DNA from: Azophilus sp965247035
Lineage (GTDB): Bacteria > Pseudomonadota > Gammaproteobacteria > Pseudomonadales > Azotimanducaceae
Assembly: GCA_965247035.1 (NCBI GenBank)
Contig: CBDFGJ010000003.1
Location: 1,240,001-1,304,000 of the forward strand
DNA: 64,000 nucleotides
Reading direction: 5' to 3'
The stretch's first letter is position 1. Each line of letters begins with the position of its first letter. The notes under the pieces were generated by a model. The model was not told where the DNA came from. It made no database searches and worked only from the letters and a program-made list of their open reading frames with translations. Below, piece by piece: positions 8,143-16,049 of this stretch. Both the position numbers and the translations under genes were made by a program.

Positions 8143-10401
8143 ATGAAATTTAAAAAAATCATCAAACATTTACGTCCACAAGTTATGGTAGCAGCTGTTT
8201 CCATGACACTTTGCGGTCATGCTGCATCTGCGGCATTAGAGGAAGTCATTGTCACGGCACAGAAAAGAGCGCAAAATCTTAACGATGTCAGTATCTCCGT
8301 GACGGCCGCTACCGCACAAGATATCTCTGATTTGCGTATTGAAACAACCTTAGATATCGCCAAGCTTTCACCCAATGTTGATATAAAATCCACCTTGGCC
8401 GGTTTGAATCCGGCGATCACCGTACGCGGGGTTGGTCTTAACGATTTTAATGTTAATAACAATCCTTCTGTTGGTGTCTATGTCGATGAGGTATTTCTCA
8501 CCTCTCCCGCCATGCTTAGCTTTATGATGTTTGATGTCGAGCGCGTTGAGGTTCTCAAAGGCCCCCAGGGAACTTTGTATGGCCGAAATACAAATGGCGG
8601 TGCTATCAATATTGTGTCCGTGAAGCCGACCAGCGAAACTGAGGGTTATATTCGTTTAGGCGCCGGCAATTTTAGTAGCCGTGAATTTGAGGGTGCTGTG
8701 GGCGGTGCACTATCAGACAATGTATCAGGCCGGCTCAGTGTGCGCCTAGACAGCCGCGATGGCCAGCATGAGTGGAACCAAGGGAATCATACCTTTGGTG
8801 ACATAGACAGCACTGCCGTAAGAGGCCAGCTTGCCTATGATAATGGAAACAATTTCACCGCTAACCTTTCAGTGAGCATTGGTGACCAAACCGGCACAAC
8901 AATCCCCGGCACCTCGTTTGGCACATTGAATGCGGATTTTGGCACCTGTTCAGGTAGCCAGATTCTGGCTCAGCAGTGCACCGACTACGATGGCTTTACT
9001 AGAACCAGCAACGATCCTTATCAGCACGATACAGATGCTGCATCTGTAGCCCTTTCAAAGATGCTTGATGTAGAGAGTTCGGCGGTAGTACTCACGGCTA
9101 ACTGGAACTTGGGTGAGATGACTCTTGCCTCTATTACTGGGTTTACCGATATGGAGCGAGTTTGGGCCGAGATCAGCGTCGACCACACGCCAACCATCAC
9201 GCCCTATGGAACCATCGAAAAAGACGAGGACATATCGCAATTAAGCCAGGAATTTCGTTTAGCTGGTGGTGATGGTTCCTTTAACTGGATTGTGGGCGCT
9301 TTCTATTCCAATGATGAAGTTGAAACAGATAACTATATTGAGTTAACTGAGGTCTCAGCCATCAATGACCCAGTGCTTGGCCTTGGTGGTCTTGACCTAG
9401 CATGGGGCTACCTTCAAGAAACTGAATCAATGGCCGTTTATGCAAATACCGAGTATGCTTTAAGCGACAAGTTTACCCTAATCGCTGGTCTACGTTACTC
9501 TGACGAAACCCGAGAATTCCGTAATGCCGCAACTTACCTAGCCTTTGATGGCGATTTGTTAGACGCAGATGCGACTTTCTTCGGCGAGGATTTCGACGGC
9601 GCACTAACGCCTTTCACCTCTCAAGACGATGAAATTAGTGAGGACCGGGTTTCGGGTAAGCTTGGTTTAGACTACCGAGCCAATGAGGACTTACTTATTT
9701 ATGGCTCAGTGAGCACTGGCTTTAAAAGCGGTGGATACTTCGGTGATTTCACATTTGATAGCTCTGAGCTGGCACCTTTCGGTGTAGAGGAAGTGACTGC
9801 AATTGAAGCAGGCTTCAAGGCGACCATGGCCGATGGCAGCCTTCAATTAAATGGTGCTATCTTTAACTATGATTACGAGGGCATTCAAACAGTTATAGCC
9901 ACAGATGCAGGTACCTTCCCACTAACCAACGCAGATTCAGCAACTATCAATGGTGCTGAGCTTGATTTGAACTGGGCTCCTTCTGGCGCTCTGGATATAC
10001 GCCTGGCGATTGGGCTGCTGGACCACGAACTGGAAGATGCGCGACTGGGCTCAGCTATGCCAAACGCAGCAGATGTACAGGCCACCGGCTTAGTTCGATA
10101 TCGCTTTATGGCCAGTGAATCGCTGCAGGTAGAGCTTCAAACTGACTTTAAATATACCGATGAAGCTTTTCGTGAAGCCTATAACGATCCGATACTAAAA
10201 ACAGATTCCTATACCCTTTGGAATGGCAGGGTGGCGGTTTCTAACCCCAGTGAGTCCTGGGTACTATCCCTTTGGGCTAATAACCTGACTGATGAAGTTT
10301 ATTATCCTCAGGGATTTGATCTTCAGGCGCTCAACGGCACCTATATGAAGTTTCTGGGCGCCCAGAGAACTGTTGGAGTTAGCTTGAACTATAGCTTCTA
10401 A
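8143..10401 (+). CDS. TonB-dependent outer-membrane receptor
   Basis: Energy-coupled outer-membrane importer, 752 aa. I chose ATG 8143 because GGGGGG lies 5 bases upstream and a signal peptide follows at once (basic MKFKKIIKH, hydrophobic core, cleavage after HAASA); the upstream in-frame ATG 8083 adds a poor leader. The mature N-terminus begins ALEEVIVTAQKR, a TonB-box-like stretch. The plug domain follows with AITVRGVG, VDEVF and VEVLKGPQGTLYGRNTNGG. The remainder has alternating strands and ends in LNYSF with a terminal Phe, as expected for a barrel recognised by the BAM machinery. It belongs to the large iron-siderophore-like group, which also imports carbohydrates, vitamins and other compounds. 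Placement suggests it imports the substrate of this cluster. Confidence 0.94.
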   Translation: MKFKKIIKHLRPQVMVAAVSMTLCGHAASAALEEVIVTAQKRAQNLNDVSISVTAATAQDISDLRIETTLDIAKLSPNVDIKSTLAGLNPAITVRGVGLNDFNVNNNPSVGVYVDEVFLTSPAMLSFMMFDVERVEVLKGPQGTLYGRNTNGGAINIVSVKPTSETEGYIRLGAGNFSSREFEGAVGGALSDNVSGRLSVRLDSRDGQHEWNQGNHTFGDIDSTAVRGQLAYDNGNNFTANLSVSIGDQTGTTIPGTSFGTLNADFGTCSGSQILAQQCTDYDGFTRTSNDPYQHDTDAASVALSKMLDVESSAVVLTANWNLGEMTLASITGFTDMERVWAEISVDHTPTITPYGTIEKDEDISQLSQEFRLAGGDGSFNWIVGAFYSNDEVETDNYIELTEVSAINDPVLGLGGLDLAWGYLQETESMAVYANTEYALSDKFTLIAGLRYSDETREFRNAATYLAFDGDLLDADATFFGEDFDGALTPFTSQDDEISEDRVSGKLGLDYRANEDLLIYGSVSTGFKSGGYFGDFTFDSSELAPFGVEEVTAIEAGFKATMADGSLQLNGAIFNYDYEGIQTVIATDAGTFPLTNADSATINGAELDLNWAPSGALDIRLAIGLLDHELEDARLGSAMPNAADVQATGLVRYRFMASESLQVELQTDFKYTDEAFREAYNDPILKTDSYTLWNGRVAVSNPSESWVLSLWANNLTDEVYYPQGFDLQALNGTYMKFLGAQRTVGVSLNYSF

Positions 10402-10421
10402 TATAGCTTTTTCTCATCTAG

Positions 10422-10449
10422 AAAAACGGGGCACTTGCCCCGTTTTTTT
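10422..10449 (+). terminator. Intrinsic terminator after the TonB receptor
   Basis: AAAAACGGGGC pairs with GCCCCGTTTTT around an ACTT loop, followed by a T run ending at 10449. A strong hairpin with an A-rich 5' flank; it separates the receptor from the next SDR gene. Confidence 0.9.
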
Positions 10450-10473
10450 ATCTCAATCTAAAAGGTTGCTACT

Positions 10474-11268
10474 ATGTCGACAACCCACAACTATTCTCTG
10501 GCAGGCAAAGTTGCCGTGGTCACTGGTGGCGTGTCCGGCATTGGCCTGGAAACTGTAAAACGATTCTTGATCAGTGGGGCTAAAGTTGTCATTGCTGACT
10601 TAGCCAATTGTTCTGGGCTTTGTCAGGACTTAGACTGCGTAGGCGTCGAAGTTGATGTTAGAGATTTTACGCAGATGCAAATGCTAATGAACACGGCTGT
10701 CGAAGCCTACGGCAATATAGATATACTGGTAAATAATGCCGGGGTATTTGCAGATTACAAATCACTTATGGATTCCTCCGCACAAGACTTCCAGCACTGC
10801 TTTGATATAAATCTACTGGGTATAGTCAACGGTATAAAAGCTGCTGTCCCTCTAATGAACAACCCGGCGTCAATTATTAATACTGCCTCGCTAGCAGGAA
10901 AAATGGGCGTTGTGGATCTCAGTTCATACACTGCATCAAAACATGCTGCTGTGGGTATCACGCAGTCAGCCGCCTTGGAATTGGCGGACCTTGGAATACG
11001 AGTAAACTGCGTATGCCCCTCAACAGTTAATACGCCAATGGCACATACCGACGGTGGCGAAGATCTGTTAAATTTTGAAAAAAACTGGAACCCTCTCGGC
11101 CGCATCTGCGAGCCTGAAGAGGTTGCCGCACTTATCCATTTCTTGGCTGCCGATGACTGTGGATTTATTAATGGTCAGGCGATTAATCTTTGCGGCGGAG
11201 CCACAGCCGGACTTCATCAGCGCTCAATAGATGCGCTGACCAGCTATAAAACAGGAAACCAGTCATGA
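10474..11268 (+). CDS. SDR-family NAD(P)-dependent oxidoreductase
   Basis: Classical short-chain dehydrogenase, 264 aa. Seen: the VTGGVSGIGLE glycine motif, VDVRDF after the second strand, NNAGVF, a catalytic serine in INTASLAG, and YTASKHAA. An AAGG ribosome site lies about 8 bases upstream. Its last codons overlap the next gene through ATGA, so the SDR and the M20 amidase are translationally coupled and probably act on the same molecule. It differs from the SDR at 2679 and is not a recent copy. Confidence 0.9.
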   Translation: MSTTHNYSLAGKVAVVTGGVSGIGLETVKRFLISGAKVVIADLANCSGLCQDLDCVGVEVDVRDFTQMQMLMNTAVEAYGNIDILVNNAGVFADYKSLMDSSAQDFQHCFDINLLGIVNGIKAAVPLMNNPASIINTASLAGKMGVVDLSSYTASKHAAVGITQSAALELADLGIRVNCVCPSTVNTPMAHTDGGEDLLNFEKNWNPLGRICEPEEVAALIHFLAADDCGFINGQAINLCGGATAGLHQRSIDALTSYKTGNQS

Positions 11269-12497
11269 GTGCTCCAGTTAAAATTAATGGCCCGAGACTT
11301 TGGGATAGCCTTATGCAAATGGCTAACATTGGTGCAACAGAAAAAGGGGGCTGTAATCGACAAGCGCTCACTGATCTGGATAAACAGGCTAGAGACTTAT
11401 GGGTACAATGGGCGGAAGAAGCTGGCTGTGATGTTCGCATCGATCAAATGGGGAATATCTTTGCCCGTAGGCCTGGCCTCAATAACGCATTGCCGGCGGT
11501 GGTAACTGGCTCTCATATTGATACTCAACCCACAGGAGGAAAATTTGATGGCGTCTATGGTGTGTTAGCTGGATTAGAAGTTATACGCTCCCTCAATGAC
11601 CAAAAAATTAACACTAATACGCCCATAGAGGCAGTTATATGGACCAATGAAGAAGGCGCGCGGTTCTCTCCAGCGATGATTGGATCTGGCGTCTGGTGTG
11701 GCGAGTTCTCATTGGACTACGGGCATAACCGGCGCGATAAAAGTGGAGTGACGATTCAGCAAGAGCTGCAACGTATCGATTATTTGGGTGATGCAGCCTG
11801 TGCTCCCTACCCAATAAAGGGCTTTATTGAGTTGCATATTGAACAGGGGCCTATTCTTGAGAAAGAAGGTTTACAAATTGGTATGTTAACGGGCGTACAG
11901 GGCATGAATTGGTACGATTTAACTATTACCGGTCAGCCGGTGCATGCAGGCCCAACGCCGATGGAAGATCGCTGTGATCCTTTTATAGGACTGCATACAA
12001 TTATCCAAAAAATCTACGCGATGGCTGCTGAATTTGCCCCCTGGTCCAGAGCCACCTTCGGTGATATTAGCGCCCTTCCCGGCGCGCGTAATACTGTGCC
12101 ACAACAACTTATTTTAGCGGTTGATCTGCGCCATCCGGATAAATCCATATTAGCGGAAATGGACCGACGCTTTCGCAAACTCGCGGCTGAAACATGTGCT
12201 CTAGCAGGCCTCGATTGCGACATTGCTACTGAATGGCAATCACCAGCTGTGACCTTTGATGACAATTGCATTGATGCTGTGCGCAGAGCAACTTTGGATC
12301 TGGGCTATAGCACTAAAGAAATGGTATCCGGCGCTGGTCATGATGCAGTCTATGTGTCTCGCGTTGCACCTACCTCAATGATTTTTATTCCCTGTGAGAA
12401 GGGTATTTCTCACAATGAAGCCGAGAATGCTACGCCAGAAGATGTTGAGGCTGGTTGTAATGTGCTTATTAATGCAATGCTTAACCTGGCCAGTTGA
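11265..12497 (+). CDS. M20-family amidase (N-carbamoyl-L-amino acid hydrolase / allantoate amidohydrolase type)
   Basis: Binuclear-metal amidase of 410 aa in the hydantoinase/carbamoylase group, which cleaves N-carbamoyl or ureido compounds to an amino acid, ammonia and CO2. Seen: TGSHIDTQPTGGKFDG and WTNEEGARF (metal ligands and catalytic Glu), ELHIEQGP, a lid-domain segment with GQPVHAGPTPM, and GAGHDA...KGISHNE at the C-terminus. The ATGA overlap with the preceding SDR supports this start. Together with the ureohydrolase and Ldh2 gene it suggests a pathway for ureido or guanidino nitrogen. Whether it is beta-ureidopropionase, allantoate or N-carbamoyl amino acid specific cannot be read. 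Confidence 0.92.
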   Translation: MSAPVKINGPRLWDSLMQMANIGATEKGGCNRQALTDLDKQARDLWVQWAEEAGCDVRIDQMGNIFARRPGLNNALPAVVTGSHIDTQPTGGKFDGVYGVLAGLEVIRSLNDQKINTNTPIEAVIWTNEEGARFSPAMIGSGVWCGEFSLDYGHNRRDKSGVTIQQELQRIDYLGDAACAPYPIKGFIELHIEQGPILEKEGLQIGMLTGVQGMNWYDLTITGQPVHAGPTPMEDRCDPFIGLHTIIQKIYAMAAEFAPWSRATFGDISALPGARNTVPQQLILAVDLRHPDKSILAEMDRRFRKLAAETCALAGLDCDIATEWQSPAVTFDDNCIDAVRRATLDLGYSTKEMVSGAGHDAVYVSRVAPTSMIFIPCEKGISHNEAENATPEDVEAGCNVLINAMLNLAS

Positions 12498-12729
12498 CTT
12501 AGCTGCAGATATTGCAGTAAAAGCACATTTGAAGAGACATTCATGTGTGTGGTGGATGAGGACACCAGAAGAGCCTATCAAGGCGCTATCGATCGTCATC
12601 TTTAGGCCAATTTTTTGCAGGTATTACCTACAGCTCACCATATCTACCCCATCCCGCTGAGAGTGTGCAACAGTCTTGCATTGGCCTGTGCTCCGTGAGC
12701 GGCCCGGTTGGACCTGCTCCCAATCTGGG
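12498..12729. other. Gene-free gap at an abrupt base-composition change
   Basis: No convincing gene. A 20-codon ORF (12543-12605) has an AAGAGA ribosome-like site but no recognisable product. DNA to the left is AT-richer (mid-40s percent GC by eye); from about 12650 onwards it is about 60 percent GC with G/C-ending codons. The two sides share no operon. This could be a genomic-island edge or an assembly join. Confidence 0.5.
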
Positions 12730-13512
12730 CTATCTGCCTGCAAAATTGGCTGTGCGTTTTTCCAGGAACGCCTGCACGCCTTCCCGAAAATCAGCGGTGG
12801 CCCCGGCCTGGTTTTGCAGCCGCGCTTCTAGGTCTAGCTGTTGTTCGTAGGAATTGTGCCAGGTGCTCCAATAGGCTTGGCGGATGAAGCCGAGCGAGCG
12901 GGGGCCGTCCGCGAGTCGCTTAGCTAGCGCCATGGACCCTTCCAGCAAAGCCTTGTTGTCCTCGAAGACGCGGTTCACCAAGCCCCATTCGTAAGCCTGC
13001 TCCGCTGGCAGCCGTTCCGCGAGTAGCGAAAGCTCCAAAGCGCGGCCCCAACCGATCAGGCGCGGCAGCATGAAGGTGGAGCCGCCGTCCGGCACTAGAC
13101 CGATGCGGGCGAACGCCTGCAGGAAGTAGGCGCCTTTTTGGGCGCAGATCATGTCGCCAATGAGGGCGAAGCTCATGCCCACGCCGGCCGCTGGGCCATT
13201 GACGGCGGTGACGATGGGCATGTCCAGGTCCCGCAATCCCAGTAGCAGGGGATGGTAGCCCGTGCGCAGGGCGCTGCCGGCACCCCGCCCCGGTTCGTTG
13301 CGGCCTTCGTCTTGAAGGTTGGCACCGGCGGAGAAGGCCCGACCCACGCCGGTCAGCAGCAAACAACGGGCACCGTTGGCTGGGTCCTTCAGTTGGTGGA
13401 AGGCGGTGGTGAATTCCTCCAGCATTTGGGCGCCGATGGCGTTCAGCACCTCCGGATGGTTGAATTTGAGCACGGCGACGGCGCCATCGAACTCCAGCAG
13501 CATCCTCTCCAT
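12730..13512 (-). CDS. Enoyl-CoA hydratase/isomerase family protein
   Basis: Crotonase-fold enzyme, 260 aa from ATG 13512, which has AGGGGAAG upstream; longer in-frame extensions beyond it look non-coding. Seen: HPEVLNAIG, GRAFSAGANL (oxyanion-hole segment), NGPAAGVGMSFAL, and GLVPDGGSTFMLPR, where the usual catalytic Glu position of hydratases is occupied by D/G. That pattern is common in isomerase-type members such as the phenylacetate-pathway PaaG group. It probably acts on an acyl-CoA in the cytoplasm; the exact reaction is uncertain. No operon partner is adjacent. Confidence 0.9.
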   Translation of the reverse strand: MERMLLEFDGAVAVLKFNHPEVLNAIGAQMLEEFTTAFHQLKDPANGARCLLLTGVGRAFSAGANLQDEGRNEPGRGAGSALRTGYHPLLLGLRDLDMPIVTAVNGPAAGVGMSFALIGDMICAQKGAYFLQAFARIGLVPDGGSTFMLPRLIGWGRALELSLLAERLPAEQAYEWGLVNRVFEDNKALLEGSMALAKRLADGPRSLGFIRQAYWSTWHNSYEQQLDLEARLQNQAGATADFREGVQAFLEKRTANFAGR

Positions 13513-13641
13513 GGAGACTTCCCCTCGCAAAGCCGCCAACCATACTGGAAAAGAACGCAGGAGGCGAACGCTGGGCCGGGCGCGCGACCATCCACGGCCA
13601 TTCTCCGCCGCGACTTCTCCCGTCGCCACGCACAGCGTCTC

Positions 13642-13719
13642 CACAACGTCCGCCCTCACCATGCCCTCGGCTTGTTGACTCCGGCTGAATTCCCGCGCAA
13701 GCTCTCCTTGGCTGCTTGA
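13642..13719 (+). pseudogene. C-terminal remnant of an IS3-family transposase (integrase core)
   Basis: The frame reads HNVRPHHALGLLTPAEF, then a short tail and TGA. NxxRPHxALGxxTPxEF is the characteristic C-terminus of IS3-family DDE transposases. Upstream of it the frame loses similarity and runs into the hydratase gene in antisense, so only the last ~26 codons survive. No terminal inverted repeat was found. Confidence 0.6.
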
Positions 13720-13734
13720 TCGAAAACATTCCGC

Positions 13735-13755
13735 AATGTACTGAGTACGTACATT
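13735..13755. promoter_or_regulatory. Inverted repeat AATGTAC-N7-GTACATT, candidate operator
   Basis: Perfect 7-bp arms (13735-13741 and 13749-13755) with a 7-base centre, in the divergent gap about 77 bases before the metal exporter start. Size and symmetry resemble TetR-family operators, but no cognate regulator is visible. Confidence 0.35.
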
Positions 13756-13831
13756 CCATGCTAAGGTAGTTCCATGCAAGATAGGACGGTGCTGATCTCG
13801 GGTTCGAGAGGCTGGCACCCGGCAATCCTTA

Positions 13832-14728
13832 ATGGCGCAGGAGATGTCATTGGCTGAGCCATCGCTGCGTCACCAAGGCAGCGAGACCCTGTTGGGGCGC
13901 TCGTTTCTGCTGATCGCCGCCTTTGCCGTGGTTGAGGTTGGCGGCGGCATTCTGAGCAATTCGCTGACGCTGCTTGCTGATGCTGGTCATATGACGTTGG
14001 ACGCTGGCGCTTTGGGCTTGGCTTGGTGCGCCCTGCGCCTGTCCAAGCGGCCGGCATCCGGCCGGATGACCTATGGCTACCATCGGGTGCAGGTGCTTGC
14101 GGCTTTTCTTAACGGCTTGATGCTGATGGCGCTCATCGTCTGGATTCTCTGGGAGGCTGGGCAAAGATTCCAAACGCCCGAAGCCATGGCCCCCATTCCG
14201 GCGCTCATTGTGGCCTGCATCGGCTTGGTTGTGAATCTCATCGCCTACAGGTGGCTGGGCCATGCGGAGGACAACGTTAACGTACGCGCCGCAGCGCTGC
14301 ATGTGCTTGGCGACCTGCTCGGCAGCTTGGCCGCCATCGCCGCCGCCTTGGTCGTCTACTTCACCGGCTGGATTCAGGTGGACCCACTGCTTGCGCTGGT
14401 GGTTGCCGCCATTCTCGCCCGGGGTACTTGGCGCATCCTGAAGACGTCGGGCCACATTTTGATGGAGGGAGCGCCGAGCCATGTGCGGCAGCAGGAGGTG
14501 TGCGATGTGCTGGCGGCCCTGCCCGGCGTCGCCGACGTTCACCAAGTCCATGTTTGGGGGCTGACGCCGGATCAGCCGTTGGTGACGCTGCATGTGCGCG
14601 TTGGCGGCGCCGACGATCCCCAGTCCATCACCAAAAGGTTGAAAACCGCACTGCAGGAACGGTTTGGGGTGGTCCACTCGGCCATTCAGTTGGAGTGGGG
14701 CGAATGCCCGGACTCGGAGCCCGCCTAG
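13832..14728 (+). CDS. Cation diffusion facilitator (Zn/Co/Cd exporter, CzcD-like)
   Basis: Proton-coupled divalent metal exporter of the CDF family, 298 aa, inner membrane. Seen: six hydrophobic segments in the first ~200 residues; the metal-site motif ADAGHMTLD (HxxxD) in TM2 and HVLGDLLGS (HxxxD) in TM5; then a cytoplasmic C-terminal domain with VHQVHVWGLTPDQPLVTLHV, typical of CzcD/ZitB proteins. The ribosome site is weak; ATG 13844 is an alternative start. It stands alone, with a possible operator upstream. Confidence 0.93.
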   Translation: MAQEMSLAEPSLRHQGSETLLGRSFLLIAAFAVVEVGGGILSNSLTLLADAGHMTLDAGALGLAWCALRLSKRPASGRMTYGYHRVQVLAAFLNGLMLMALIVWILWEAGQRFQTPEAMAPIPALIVACIGLVVNLIAYRWLGHAEDNVNVRAAALHVLGDLLGSLAAIAAALVVYFTGWIQVDPLLALVVAAILARGTWRILKTSGHILMEGAPSHVRQQEVCDVLAALPGVADVHQVHVWGLTPDQPLVTLHVRVGGADDPQSITKRLKTALQERFGVVHSAIQLEWGECPDSEPA

Positions 14729-15195
14729 CTACTGCAACACAACCGGACACCATTTCCGTTCGTTGCCAGCATATCCCATACAAGCAATCCCAACGGCGGT
14801 AGTTGGGTGGCACGACGACTAATTCACGGGCGCAAATTGGGAGTCGCAGGAAGGTCGGGCATGGACAAGGCTTTCATCTTATTTGGATCACTCCAACATG
14901 TTCATCAGAGCGCAGGAGGTCGCCATTGAGCGGGAAGGCGAGACGGTGCGCGACCGGTCGCGTATCCACTTTCGCAACTTTCCTAGCACCGCCAGCTCCA
15001 GGCTGGCCGATTGCTGACTCGCGCGATGCGGCCCCGGTCGATTTGCGTAGGCGTCCATGACGCGGTTTGTCCTAGGTCCGGGCCTGACAAAGGAGCGAGG
15101 CGAACACCCGTTGCTTTCTGCGGGTCAGTCCGCAGCGGGCCTCCGCAAGGTTCATCCACCGGGATGATTCGGCAAGGCTGCTCTGCAACGGGTTC
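14729..15195. other. Gene-free intergenic region
   Basis: 467 bases between the CDF exporter and the DUF1932-type dehydrogenase. No ORF with recognisable coding character. The one structured element is a perfect 14-bp palindrome, CGCGACCGGTCGCG, at 14949-14962. Possibly degraded coding sequence; not assignable. Confidence 0.5.
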
Positions 15196-16044
15196 CTATT
15201 GGACATGGTCTGCAACCGGGTGCTTTTGCAGCAGGCGTTTGATCACATCATCCAGGCTCGGTTGTTCTACGTCCTTGAGGTCGGCTAGGCGCTCATAGAT
15301 AGCTGTTGCCGCCTGATGGAATTCGCCGGGCAGGCCGGCTTGCTCAAAGGTTGCGGATATTTCCCGCATTTCGTCGGCGAAGCGCCAAGCCTTTGCGCTG
15401 ACCGAGCGCGCCGCTTGCTCGGAGCGGTTGGCCAGGCCGGGCTGGGAACGGGCCCACTCCGTAAGCAGGGCCTCGGTGACGCCACCGGAGTCAGCCAGTG
15501 CACGAATCGCCAACAACAGGGCGGCCCGCCCCTTGGTGTAGGCGGCGTAGCACATTTTCAGCATTTTGGCGGCGTTGAGGTCGCCGGTTAGCGGCGCGGG
15601 TTCCAGTGGACCATTGGCGAACCAAGCCGCAACCTCATTGGCATTTGGACCGGAAAGGTACAGGCGGGTCGTCCCCGGCGAGTGCGCGGGAGGACCGATG
15701 ATGCTCCCGTCAACATAGCCTGCGCCAACGACGTTCGCCAACTGCCGAGCCAACTGAGGCGAAACGGCGTTGGCGTCCACATAGATTCCACTGAAACCAG
15801 CCGTGGCCGTCGCCTCAGCTACGGCAATTGCAGCATGAGGCGGGCAGACCGAGACCATTCCTTGCGCCTTTGCGGCCAGTTTCTGCAAGGAAGGGTAGGG
15901 TGCCAAGCCGGCTTGCTCGGCGCGCCGTGTGCTCGCCGGGCTTCTTCCTTTGGGCACCCAGCCCACTTGATGGCCGGATTTGACCAAGGCGATACCCAAG
16001 GTGACGCCCATCTCCCCCGGATGCAGCAGTCCGATGTCCACCAC
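15196..16044 (-). CDS. NAD(P)-binding dehydrogenase of the 6-phosphogluconate/3-hydroxyisobutyrate type with DUF1932 domain
   Basis: 282 aa. The N-terminal Rossmann domain starts VDIGLLHPGEMG (GxGxMG-like, with HPGEMG) and covers residues 1 to ~160, with DANAVSP and DGSIIGPPA matching the beta-hydroxyacid dehydrogenase substrate loop. The helical C-terminal half contains AAKMLKMCYAAYTKG, where the catalytic Lys sits in this superfamily, and resembles DUF1932. The likely role is oxidation or reduction of a hydroxy acid; the substrate is unknown. It is encoded just downstream (5 bases) of the M20 amidohydrolase on the same strand, so the two are probably cotranscribed. Confidence 0.85.
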   Translation of the reverse strand: MVDIGLLHPGEMGVTLGIALVKSGHQVGWVPKGRSPASTRRAEQAGLAPYPSLQKLAAKAQGMVSVCPPHAAIAVAEATATAGFSGIYVDANAVSPQLARQLANVVGAGYVDGSIIGPPAHSPGTTRLYLSGPNANEVAAWFANGPLEPAPLTGDLNAAKMLKMCYAAYTKGRAALLLAIRALADSGGVTEALLTEWARSQPGLANRSEQAARSVSAKAWRFADEMREISATFEQAGLPGEFHQAATAIYERLADLKDVEQPSLDDVIKRLLQKHPVADHVQ

Positions 16045-16049
16045 CTTGC

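Larger units (their letters stand above)
13513..13831. other. Divergent intergenic region with transposase remnant
   Basis: 319 bases between the enoyl-CoA hydratase and the metal exporter. It holds a plus-strand IS3-type transposase tail remnant (13642-13719) and an inverted repeat (13735-13755). Nothing else is recognised. Confidence 0.6.

Noticed and set aside
13513..13818. N-terminal extension of the enoyl-CoA hydratase
   Set aside because: The ~100 extra codons show no crotonase similarity and overlap the antisense IS3 remnant; ATG 13512 has a good ribosome site.
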